Shown here: piece by piece, positions 1 through 11,900 of the stretch
Layout of the letters: each line of letters opens with the position of its first letter
Position numbering within the stretch: position 1 is the stretch's first letter
Source: Coniella vitis
Lineage: Eukaryota > Ascomycota > Sordariomycetes > Diaporthales > Schizoparmaceae
Length of the DNA stretch: 64,000 nucleotides
Assembly (NCBI GenBank): GCA_011317545.1
Contig: WUJK01000007.1
Span: 2,480,001 to 2,544,000, forward strand
Reading direction: 5' to 3'
Notes under the pieces: model-generated
Told to the model about the DNA's origin: nothing
The model's database searches: none
What the model saw: the letters and a program-made list of their open reading frames with translations, nothing else
Made by a program: the position numbers and the translations under genes

Positions 1-385
1 CGTGTAGCTCTTTCAGGTTCTCAATTGGTCTTCCACGGATCTCGGGCAAGTCGTCCTCGTCACTGGAAGTAGAAGAGTCTGGCGGGGAGATGACGGCGCC
101 TTTTGGCAGCAAGGTCACGTCGGTGATTGGTGGGGGAGATTGCCGCACGCTGCTGTGGAGCAGGCTCTTGAGGTCGTCCGAGGTGGCTTCTGGTGATGGT
201 TGGTTCACTGGGCCATTGTGGGAACTCACTGCCGAGGGCGTTCTTCTGTGGCGGGTGAGATATGAGGCAGACCGGGGCAGAGAAGGGCGAGCGCTGCCAT
301 TGGATCCTATCGAGGACCGGCGGCTGCTGTCGGGAGAGGTGGGTGCTGATGAAGCAGGAGACTTGCTGGGGGGTGTGTAAGGCAT
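1..385 (-). CDS. 5' end of a DUF3295-type fungal protein, partial
   Basis: A minus-strand frame opens with ATG at 385 and stays open to position 1, so only about the first 128 residues are seen. It starts MPYTPPS followed by a Ser/Pro-rich stretch with SRRSS, then LPRSASYL and RHRRTPS, later KGAVISPPDSS, an acidic SDEDD patch and RPIENLKEL. This N-terminal style (MPYTPPS opening, Arg-Arg-Ser-Ser, a 'GAVISPPDSS' block followed by an ENL-EL helix) matches my memory of fungal DUF3295 proteins that carry an AreA-like DUF1752 segment. The body of the protein is outside the window, so a regulatory role is only inferred. Low complexity and Ser/Pro phosphorylation-type motifs fit a nuclear regulator. 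A minus-strand GTAAGT at 843-838 could be the donor of a 5' UTR intron. Confidence 0.6.
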   Translation of the reverse strand, partial: MPYTPPSKSPASSAPTSPDSSRRSSIGSNGSARPSLPRSASYLTRHRRTPSAVSSHNGPVNQPSPEATSDDLKSLLHSSVRQSPPPITDVTLLPKGAVISPPDSSTSSDEDDLPEIRGRPIENLKELH

Positions 386-3300
386 CCCAGCGACCGCAAT
401 GTTTCAATTAGGGGAATTAGAAGATGGAAAGGAGTTCGGTTCTGTTTGTCACAAAGGGCAAATGCGAAGGACGCAGGCCAGAAAGACAAGAGGATGTCGG
501 AGGCAATAGTCAACCAAGCATAAGCCTAGAGTCGTCTGAGGCAGCTGATCTTGGCAATGAAGCGGATCTACGAAACAGAGTCAGATCCAGTCTTTTCTAT
601 AAAAAGCCACATGCAAGTATGCACAAGATGACCGTTTTTGAGGGGGTATTATGATGTGTGAGCCAGGCCTAGTTACCACCCGAGATGACTGGGTCAATAT
701 GACTGGCCTCGCCGCTCAAGATGGAGTTTCTTTCTTTCTTGCCCAATGCAATAAGAGGCCCAGCAGCAGCAGCAACCACAATGATCATGGTGTTTCTGAC
801 AGCATATGAAGGTAATGATATTATGAATCAATTTTGCACTTACCAGGCGAATGATGACTTGAACACAGACCAAGGCCAGCAAAGACTCAGGCAATATTCC
901 AGCAACTGAGGTCAATTCGATAGCAATGCGGCGGTGGAGGCAAAGACGGACGAGAGGCTGCGCTGTGTCGTCTCGATCGCCGATGGGAGGGACGCGAGTT
1001 CGGGCGGATGGGAGTGATTCACAGCGAGACAAGTGACGTTGGCACGAGGAAAGGAAACCGGCGGTCGGAGATGCTGGGGCCACAGAAGTAATGCCAGCCA
1101 GCCCTTCTTCGGGTCTTCTTTTCCTTCTCGTGTCCTTCTCCTGCTTCTGGTGGAAAAGGAGCAAGTATCCCCACCGCTCCTCTTGTTCAACACGCGGAAA
1201 AGAGAAGGCAAACCGACTAGTGGTGGTGTCGAGGCGAAAGGGGGCGAAGGCCAGTCTTTTTGAAAGGCTGGATCGCGGAGTGCTCGAGTCGTTCGATGAT
1301 CGTGCTGGCGAAAGTGTGGACCACGTTTCGAACAGTGTGGATTCTGGTGGGTGGAAGGGGGGGGGAGCGCTATTAACTTTTTTTTCTTTGTCGAGGACGG
1401 GTCTTTGCGCAAGGACGGCGAGTCTGCTCTGCCAGTCACGTTGCTCCAAGACGCGAGATCGAAACTGCTGGTGAGGGCAAGAAATCCAGGAGGAGAGGAG
1501 GACAGGCCGGTGCAGAGGAGGTCGAGCCTAGGTGACGGGGAGAATTAAAGGACTCGGTGCAGATAGAAAGTGCCGGTGGAGGCAGTGAGGGTTGGAGAGC
1601 AAGAAAGCAACGAGAGGCTCTTTGGGAGGGCGGAAGGTGCGGGAAGCGGCCAGGTTTTGAATGGCAGGAATGTGTGGGTGTGGGCAAGAGCCAGCAGCAG
1701 GTCCAGCAGGCCTACTGTGTACTGGGCACTTGTACCATGTACTCTGTACCAGGACACCGGAGGGGCGTGGGGCCTGGGCAAGCCCCCGGGGGGCAGGGTG
1801 TGGGTCTATTCAGCGTGCTGGGGTTATCTGGGCCAGTCTGGGGTACCACTGCTGCCACGCTACTATGTACAGAAGAGACGCTTGCCAACAAAAACCCAGT
1901 CGAGTCCCACCAAAAGCCAGAGTGCACACCGGCCGAGCAGGATCTACAGGCGGGCTGTTAGTAAATTGTACGTGATTATCGCAGCGAAGAGTTGGGATGA
2001 CAAAAACAACCACGCAGCAACAACACAACAACAACAACTGCTGCAGCTAGGCTTTGCCACTGGACGTGTTGTGTGCAGACGCTGGGGCAAATAAGACGGA
2101 CAGCCAGCGATAGTGGGTTGCGACAGGTGCAACGAGTTGCAAAGGGCGGGGGGGCGTTAGCAGTCTTGCAGTCTTGCAGGTTATTAGGTGCTACCAGGTT
2201 ATTAGGTGCTACAGCAGGTTATCGCACAGCAATAGCGAGCAGAGCGCGGAAGCCCGCCAGGGCCCCACTAGAGGCTAGCAAAAGCCAGCGCCAGCGGCAG
2301 AGGTGCTACCTGCTAACCCCAGCGGGTGGGCAGCGAGCGCTGCCAAGGAAGTGGTCAGAGAGCCCAGAGTGCCTGCACGAGAAGGAAGACGGGCGCAAGC
2401 GCGCAAGGTTCCTGTACTTGGGATGGCGACAAGGTTCTGGGATAAGGCCATGGCTTCAGGGAGCTCGACAGGGGTCGCATTTTGGGGTGGTCAGGATCCA
2501 GGATGCTGATTCCCGAGCTGGGGGGGTGGCCTGAGGAGCAGGTACGCGATACGTATCTCTGCACTCAACCTTGGAAGGGAAATAAAAAAGAAAATAAAAG
2601 ATTAAAACAAAAAATAAGCACAGGACGAGCAACAGCAAGCGGCACTGTCCTACACTGTCTCTTCGCCTACTCGACGCCGCGCGTACCAAAGTACTGTAAG
2701 TATTACCGTCAATCCCATCGTTCTCAGTCTGCCCTACGTGGTACATGCCCCAGACAATGTATGCGCTGTTGTCTGCACCAGGGCGCTGTTACTACTGGTG
2801 CTGCTGTGGCTGACGTTCTTTGCAGCTCTGATACTTTCCGTCAAGCTTCCTTTGCCATGCTCGGCTGTCTAGCCAAGGGCACGCTGCTAAGCACAACCCA
2901 ACAACTGAATGCATCCGTCGCATGCCACCGTGGCTAGCAGCAAGGAGAGTTCGCCAAACTTCCCAAAGCGGTGCATGCCCGTGACTTCTGGATCGAAAGA
3001 CACATAGAAGGTTGGAAAGAATTTTCTCGCTTTGGCTGCCATCTCACAGCAATTGCGCCTCTCTGCCTCCTCCTTGTCCACGTCGCCCATGCCTTTGGCT
3101 TGCCCAGATGCAATAGTCGGTTAGTCAACGGCCCCTCCTGAGCCCAGAATGCCACCTTGACAGCGTGTACTGAGCGCGGAGATTCTGGAGACCCTTTGGC
3201 AAGATGGGTCCCTTCCCGCAGGCCTGGCAGTCTACGACCAAGGGGATTGGCTGTGGATGGTCCAAGATCCCACATGTGTTGAGTTGGTTCCGCAGATGTG

Positions 3301-6300
3301 CTGCACCAGGGCCACGAGGAGTGCAGCAACGTCTGCTGCCCGTTCGACTACTGCCCCATGCCAAGGGCTAAAGTAAGAAATTGACCGCTTCTCACGGGTA
3401 ACACTCGATAAAACGTTAAAATCTTGTCGTCTGTGCCAGAAGAAGGCAATGTCGGGGTTTGACAATGGGCAACCAAACCCCCAGTTGGTACGGAGCGCCG
3501 ATTTACACATGGGCCAAACGGAATCCCACTGACGATAGTATGCCGGCCGATGACGTCGTCCTGGGCACAAGCGGCACTTTTTTTCCCTCCTCCTTCTTCT
3601 CTGCAAGCAAAAACGAGCCCTGGCCAAGCCTGTTAGCAGGGTCACTAAAAACGACGGTCTGGGCCACCCATCCTTGGCGGTGTGAAACGCGCAACGACAT
3701 GTCACCTTCCGTGTATCCACTAACACAGCACGGACGCTAAGAGGAGTCTCTTGCCACCAGAGCCTGCACTATGTAGCGCACAGAGGCGTGCTCAGGGGAG
3801 CCGGCAAGCATTATTTCTTAGTTACCTAACGCGGATTTTCCATCGAATCATCAACGCACATGGCAGCAGTATTATCCCCAACTCAGACACCCACATAAGT
3901 ACCATGTAGTATGTCTGGCAAGCCAGAGAAGGAGAGCACCACCACCGAATCTATTGTTGCTGCTTGAGCATGAAATCTCTGTGAGGGCGCTGCGCAAACA
4001 GCACATGCACACTATGGTTACATACCACGGACAAACACGAGCTTGGACCTGGGTAAGAATTCTCTGGTATGCACCACGCCAACCTCTGCCAAGGCAGTAC
4101 ATAGTAGTCGGTGGAAAGATGATTTTAGCTGTGGGGTGTGGCAGAAAACACTGGGCTATTGAAAGTCGAAAGGATGTGTTTCATGTTGGCCCAACGAGAG
4201 AAACAGCCCCAGCCCGCTTATACAAGGTCTGCCGCTCTGCACACACCTACCCAGCAGCCCAGGTAGTATAATAGCCAAGCCTACCGGCCATCGGAACTGC
4301 TCCCGGATCATCAGATGCTGTTACTCTATCCGCGCCATCGTCATGCAAGGCTGCAGATATGCCAAGATGCTTCCACTTTTTTCTTCTGTTTTCTCATCCC
4401 CCACGAAGAGCAACGACTCTGTTGAGGATTGGGGCTTGGAACAACTAGGGCATGATTCGGTGGAAGCGCGTTGGATCCCACTGGAGCAGCAGCCTGGCGC
4501 AAATCCTACCATTGGCACTGGCCCCGGGAGCCATTTTTAACAACAACCTTGGAATTCCCGGGTTTCCGTTTATAGAAGCGAACCGTCAGCCTGGCCCTTG
4601 CGCCCAAAAATACTTAGTGGCCGTGATATGGTCAGCACGCGAGAAGGAGTTGATGAGGAGGTCTTATGAAGACTTCTTGACTATCATGACCACGGCATAG
4701 TACTTTGTTCTTGGTGCAAACTCGATCGCTTTGTTCATGGCCAGCTGTTGTCGAAAGTTGATCCGCGCACGCACTTGTAGGCCATTCGGCGTTGATCAGT
4801 ATCAAAACCCTCAGCCTTGTGGATGATTATGATGACACCATCTTGGCAGCAATTACATATCCAGGACAAAAAGAGCGGGCCATCATGCCATTCGCAGTAT
4901 TATGTAGGCGGGAGCATGGTATCCAGATACCACACATTTCAGATGTTGGGCTCGTGTTATCCCCGAATCGTCTAGTTGATTGGGAGGTTTTGGTTGTTGT
5001 CTTCGTTAAGTAATCGCCACCTTGTGTTTCAATTGCTATTGTTGACTGATAAGCTCGCTGGGGCGGTGCACGACCCAAATCGCTACTATGTATCATAGTA
5101 CGGAGCACAGTATCTTCAGTCCCTTCCGTACTTTGCTGGATGCAGACAGCCGCCCCGCCTGCCTGTGGCTGGTCGACGGCCCCTGCGCCACCACCTGACC
5201 ACGCCACAACAGGTATACTATGCACCCAGGCTGCCAGGCTGCCAGGTAGGTTGGACTCTTTGCCAAGTTTCACATTGTAGCTGGCCTCGTCAACCACAAT
5301 AAACAGCTTCTGCTCCCGTTGCCGCTACTTTTGTGTATCAGCTGAACCCACGACAATATGCAACACGGCAATTCGGCTCTGTGCAAATGATTCTACTGCT
5401 GCTGCACGGCATCGACGACTCGCAGCTGCAGACGCTACCCCCAGCTCAGCTTCCAGATGCCGTGTTTTGTCTTGTTCCCCCAAGTCGACACTGAGTTGGT
5501 GGATCCGTCTTGACCGCTGTCGTCTGCTAGCCTCCTATCAAGGTGTGCTCCACTCCTTGATAGCGCGTTCTGTACGACGTTGTGCCTTTAGCCCCAACGG
5601 GGACCCCCAAACGCAGCCAGCAAAGCATCTGGCAGTTCCCGACAATCGAATCTCCGTGCGAAGGACACCCGGCCGACCACGATAGCAGCGTGTCTGTGCC
5701 CCTTTAGCAACGGCGATGCGACTACACTGTGCTGGACTTGCATTGCTCCCCTCATATAAATCTCGAGGCTGTCCCCAGCTTCCCCCAGACTGGCTCCTCC
5801 GTTTCCCTTTGCGCGGGCTTATGCTTTAGCCAGCCCGCAGCCTACGGATCAAACGCAGCCCAGGATAACACAGATTGGAGACAGATGGTTTGTTAGCGCG
5901 TTTTACGACCGGCATCTGCTCTTCGTCACGAGGTCTCACCATGGCATGCAGTGCAAGTTTATGCTCGAACCGCCGCCTGCTACTCTCTGCCTGCCTGGTC
6001 GGCCCCGATATCTGGCCGCAACAACCTTTTACAAGCCGGTACAGAGTCCCAGAACGGTATGCATGCCCTGATACCACGTATCACTGCTGTCTCGCCGACC
6101 TCGCCGCTGTCGGGAATTCGCTATTCGACCTGGGCTGAGTAACCGCTTATGCCTCGCATAACCGAAACTCATATGCAATGGAAGGCCAGGCGGCAATTTT
6201 CAAATTTCGTGAGGCTCTCTCATTCGCTCCAATGCGTACAACGGCAAGAGATTGGGGGTCCAGTCACTCGGGAAAATATGGCGCAACCCACGATTCATTC

Positions 6301-8866
6301 CACTTAGCTGTGGGATGGACCTTAACAGCGAAGATTCGAGCGTAATACAGTACTCCAGCCCCGAACGACGCGGATTGAACTGCTCCCCATCTGTAAAGAA
6401 AGCAGCTTGGGCTACACCGCTCTAAAATGGTTCAGTGATATCGGCTTAGTCTAGTATGTCCTGCTCGAGTTGATGTTTTGGAGGCGATCTCTTTTGAAGA
6501 AGAATTGCCAGTCAATATTTCGCCCATCACGCATTAATCCGTTCAGCCATCAAACCCATCCCGCTTCACCGATCGACGCCACCATAATTCGAGATGCCAT
6601 TTGAGGAATCTGATTGGCTCAGCTGTCCTTGAAAATCCAAACTCCACAGCTGTCTAGACCTTGGATAATCCTTGTCGACGCCTTGGGGGCTCCATATCTT
6701 GTTGATACCACCGTTGTACCCGGGTGGATCCCTACTACGGGTTCTTTGCTTCACATTGCCTGTCACTCTTTATGCTGCGCTACTACCAGATAGTTGCATT
6801 CTATGTAAGCCGCCAGCGATTGAGAGATGGACCCAAGTGAGATTGTGCGGCGAAACGAGGCTCGCAGTGGCTCAAATATCCTCAATTTGGGGGTCGAGTT
6901 TCCGTTCAAGCTCATACAGGGCTATGCGTGGGATATCTTGTTTCGCTGTCAAAGGGTAAAGGGCCTGTTATCAGGAAAGGCTCTCGGGAGCCAAGGGACA
7001 CACGCCTGGCATCACGCCATGCCCCCGCTGCATGGACAACCAGCAGCCACACGCCGAGGACAACTTGAATGTCTGCCAAACATACAAAATATCAGACAAC
7101 CAAAACTGCTCGTGAAACCCACGTAATAGCCGTCACATTGCTGGTTGCAGCGATGTAGCAACCTCTTGCACTTCTCAGGCGCAGCAAGACGAATTGAGTT
7201 TGCCTGATGATATCAGTCATATATCATTGAGTGCGGGACCCGTTGTCAAATGCATCTGGACAGCACTGGCTCTTTTTCTTTTGCGCGCGGACTATCCTGA
7301 ACAAGAGCTCGCCCCGGACGACGGAATGCTTTTCAGACTTGCTTAAAAGTGCAGAAAAGAAAACAAAGAGACCCTGGCTTCCGAGCCACAACAAAACGAA
7401 TAGGTGCTAGAGTTGGGGGGCCCAACGGGGCCTCAAGATGATCTACACGAGGTTTCGCAACTGGCACACTCGGTTCAACGCAGCGGGGGATCCAGCAGTG
7501 TCCGGCCCAGTCTAAAAATGAAGCGGGAAAGCCCCACGGATTCGGCCGACAGTTTCGGAAACTTTTGGATCCACATTCAAATGCGGGCCAGAGGGAGAAC
7601 CAACCCCCAACCCCCCCCCCATGGCCCAGGGGTGAAGAAGCGAACAGACTGGCAGCGTTAGTGAATCTTTTCTCCTAAACTTAATTTTCCATCAACGCCT
7701 CTGATGTTGTTCTTTGAGCTACATACTTACTACGTACGATTCTTCAAAAACATTCTGCGGTCAAGTGCATACAGCACATGTTATGACCGGTCAGAAAACT
7801 TGCCTCTCCGCGTACGGGTTGGACAAGGCTGCAATCAAAAGCTTGACAAGGTACATGTTCGAACAAGAAGTCAAGCAGCCGCACGTGCTACCGAAACCTC
7901 CCATTCCTCAAGCGGGTTATTTTGGCGCGCATATCTTTCGATGGAGGATGACGGCTGAATCGAATGATTTCCGAATGTCTTTGATCACAAGGCTACAAAG
8001 TTCACGGCTATGATCGAACTCTCATTGAAATGGCCGCTTCCATAGATATCGAGTCGGGTCGAATCTTGTTGGCACCATTTTCATGATCTGTACAAATCCT
8101 CTTTTGATCGATTTAGTCGAGGCTGGCGGCAAGAGTCATGACCGGTTGCGGAGTGCCGACTATATGGATAATAAGGCGGTTTGTCAAACAGATTGGTGCA
8201 CGCCCGTGCCGTACGATTAACAACACAGCACGACGGGAGATCTTTCTCTTAGAACCGGGTCCCGTTTTTGTAATCGCCCATTATGGTGAGTGTATGCTGA
8301 TATATGCCGAGTACCTTGACCTACCTCTGCTATTTGTTCCAAAGGTATGATAGGCCTAGATTCATTTGCTGTAATTTCTAACAAGCGAGGTATTGTCCGT
8401 GGTCATATGATCATTTTCTTTTCTTCATTTGCTTGATGCTACCTACTTGCAGGTACCCCAGGATCTCACTAGGTACGTATGCATTGCGGGATGGAGAATG
8501 TGTGCTTGTTCGGATACGACGGACGGAATGATTAGACGAGAGAACAAAAACCACGGAGTAGGCAAACTTGCATCGATGAGGAACAAGCAAAAGTAAATTT
8601 GTCACTTTGGTGAGTTGGCTCTGGAAAGCTCGGTTGAAGCACGGCTATTGAGCGCGACGCGAGGCCAAGCGGAGGAAAGTTGGGTATTATCGTATGTTTT
8701 GATAATGGGGAATGTCTTGTGAAAAAGAGGGGGCGGGAGGAAAATCGTCGGTGATGGAAAGATTCTCGAAGACACAGAAGGATGGGTACCTAGAAGAGGT
8801 ATATGATGAATCACAATTTATTAGGTCTTGTATACGGTACAATACATGACGGCCCGTTGGGTGGGG

Positions 8867-8870
<4 letters not shown>
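386..8870. other. Gene-poor region, left part
   Basis: No open frame here shows a recognisable domain, coding-like composition or coherent intron structure. The first 1-1.5 kb is probably promoter and 5' leader of the minus-strand gene that ends at 385. The longest open frame (minus, 694-1449) is a mixture of Ser/Pro and Cys repeats without domain signal. There is a short tandem duplication at 2161-2212 and scattered copies of the TACATAGTA/TACTATGTA motif (for example 1861-1869, 4097-4105). Confidence 0.6.
2161..2212. repeat. Two adjacent direct tandem duplications (8 bp x2 and 18 bp x2)
   Basis: CAGTCTTG occurs twice back to back (2161-2176). It is followed directly by an exact 18-bp unit, CAGGTTATTAGGTGCTAC, at 2177-2194 and again at 2195-2212. 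Both are perfect copies, which suggests recent slippage. Confidence 0.95.

Positions 8871-8912
<42 letters not shown>
8871..8912. repeat. Poly-T tract of about 42 nt
   Basis: An uninterrupted T run follows GTGGGGGTTC and is followed by a CT-rich stretch. It could be a slippage product or a retrotransposed poly-A tail read from the minus strand, but no element is recognisable beside it. Length in the assembly may be unreliable. Confidence 0.9.
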
Positions 8913-11900
8913 CTTCTTCCTGGTGGCTCTGTCAGCCGACTGTTTGGATCGAGCTGCAAAACAATGCATATTTCGGATGGTTCGGTTGGTTTGGGGGTTG
9001 AACTCGTTGGGTTTGGTTCGTTTAGTCTGATTTCTTTTCTTTCTTTTTTCTTTTTCCTTTTTTTCTTCTTCAAAATCGACGCTTTAGTAATAGTAGTACT
9101 GGATCTTGGTATAGTGGTGTAGTATCTCCTCGGGGAATCGTGGGCTGGTTTTGAGGCGGTACTCATGGGACAGATACAGTTTCTTGTGTGTGTTGCATTT
9201 ATTGTATATAGTATCCACACAATTCCAAGTGAAAGAGGTATTTTACTCAATCCATGGTGTGTGTACTATGTATAACCTCTTAAAAATATTATTGCGGGGC
9301 ATACGCAACGGTTGCAGTGATTCAATACCATAGTATTTATTGGTGGTGACTTTGGAAGCTAATCCTTGGTGTTTTCTCTTCCACACAAGCCTATGAATGA
9401 CTCGATGATATTGTAGTTCTTCCCCGCCCCCCCCCCCCCCAAGGACCTTATCAAGCAGCTTTTGAAAAATCAGATCCACATACATACATAGTAGTGTTCC
9501 CGGACAAAAGGACCCGAGCGCTTGGAGGTTGTTCTGCCTGGCTGTGGATTCGAGCTGAACGGGATAGAAGAAACCTTAATCATCAAATCGTAGTCCTCTT
9601 TTGAATTTGGAGGAGGGGATAAAGGGTTTCTTGGCTTTGCTTGGCTTCTTGGATGGGTTTTTTTTTTCATAGCATATAGCGACTAGCGGGCATAACACAT
9701 ACTATTAGTACCCATGCACAGATGCAGTGCGTGAGTTCCCCGGGTGAGTTCTCCACATGGTTGAATCGTGAATTGTTGCGTGGAGTACTATTATATTCGT
9801 CTTTTGTGATATTCGGCAATTGTCAGTGGGAGGGTTGTTGTTGGACTTTGCTTGATGTTGGAAAAGGATTTTGATGGTCGGGATACCAGGGCACTCTACA
9901 TAGTACACATTACTATTACTATTACTACAGTACTTTGAGTACACGGTACTTAGGGGCTAGGGTACGTACCGTAAAGACGAAGGTCATAGCGTCAGATAAC
10001 AGCTCGGGCTACCCTGTACACGCCGGGATGGCCTGACCTCTCTCGCCCGTCTAGGTGCACCGCCAGGCCGCCAAGCAGAGAAAAGGGAAGCAATGAACCA
10101 ACCGCCACTCCTGCCACTATCAGCATTGACCCGCTTAGCCCCCCTTCCCCCCTCCCCCAAGAATTTCGAGATGGCTTCTCCGCTGGGCTGGGCGGGCTTC
10201 GCCAGGAGCTTTTCCTCTGCATTGCACACGACAAACTCAACCACCAACCCTGTCTGCCTGTCCAAAGAATCGCAAACCTGTCACAGCCAGCCTGCATGCC
10301 CGATCGAGACACGGCTGTCCTTGGTTTGCCCGTCCAATTGATGGTCCTGTGATGGCGAGCTGTTTGTGTAACGGTGTCCCCCCTCGCCGTCTTGTTTCCC
10401 TTGCGCCTGCTAACCATATTGAAGTCTTCTGCAGCACGGAGTACAATGCTATATGATTTACTGTGAGAGTGACCGAACGGATGTGCCGGAGCGAGACCTC
10501 CGCAAGCAAAGGCAAGAAGGCCCAGAGAAGGGCTACATCAGGCCCCAGACACACACACACACTCTCTCTCTCTCTCTCACCGGTCATCGAGCAAATGGCC
10601 TTGTGTACTGTGTATCTGTGAGAGGCTCGGCGATGCTGGAGCACCGAGAGAGCCCCGGGTTTCACGAGCCACTCGCTCCCTCGTCCTTCCAAGATTGGGA
10701 TTTCAAGTACTGCAGGACATGGACCGCACCGCATCCACCTTGTTTCCAACTGGTCTCCACCGGTTCTGCATTTCAAGGTACTGTGTATGCGGTACATATC
10801 ATAGAACGAGCGAGGACGACGTCCAAAGTAGTACTATACAAGTGGTGTGTTCCTGTCTGACGCCAAAGTGACGAACGGCTGTGGGGTATTTCCACTCCTT
10901 GAAGCCACCACAGTCGAGTGGAATGGGGAATCGTACAAGCCCCCCAAGACAGCAATTCCACGGCAAAAGGCGTGCACAAGTAGCGCCAAACCCTTTCTCT
11001 CGCGTGCCCAGCAGCAACAGCTAGAGCAGCACGCAGGCAGGGCTTTTCTGCTATTCAGGGCCCAGCTGGCGGGAAGAAGGGGCCCCGCTAAGCATAGATC
11101 GACATATTCTTGCTGCAATGTCGCCGTGTCCAGGCAGTCTTGAAGATGGTATTCTTGCAAAACCGCAACTGTTTCTTGATCGCAATCTCAACAGCCACGA
11201 TCCTGTCTTTGGACAAGGCCTACTGCAAAGGCGTGTGATGCCCATCCCTGGTTGGTCGGGCGGTTTTCCCCTTTACGGGCTCGGCTCGCTCTGTCGCCCT
11301 TTGTCTCTGTCTATGGGCTTCCTCGTTGTCGTTGGCATGTACTCGCGCACTGCCCCTCTGGCGCTGAACGACATGTTGTCTACGACTTACACAATGTACT
11401 GCGATGCCGCGCAGCAACGCTAGTCCAACGGTTGCATGTGGGGGTGGCCATGGGTTCCAAGGCAACTTTGCATGCTTTCCTGCAGGCCTGGGCCGGTTGA
11501 TCGCCATTGGGCTTGCCGCTTTGAACCAAGTTCCTGGGACGCTGTTGAAGGTCTGCAGCCAATGGACGCTGCGCATGTCTTTTGCCCATGTCTTGCTGCC
11601 TGTGGCTTGTCGTCTGGAATATCGCACTCTTTACAAAGCACTTTTTCGATGCAACATATACTACATACAGCACAGTTCGTGTGTATGGTAGGCAGCCTGC
11701 CCACCAGTGTGGCCCATGTCACGGCGACCTGCCTCGAAGGTACAGTGGGCTGGCGGCTAGCTCGTTTATTAGACATCATCTTACGGTGCAAGATCTCTGA
11801 GCGACGGGACAGTCGGCCAGTGTCAGCCACTTTCGGATCGTCCTCGAATCGACCATCGGCACAAGCCACGTGCCGTGCAGCCGGTGAAATAGCCATCACT

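Noticed and set aside
694..1449. 251-codon minus-strand open frame
   Set aside because: Mixed low-complexity composition, no domain, and it overlaps another open frame on the same strand; more likely leader DNA of the gene that ends at 385.
8687..9250. 187-codon minus-strand frame with a long Lys run
   Set aside because: The Lys run is the poly-T tract read on the other strand; no domain on either side.
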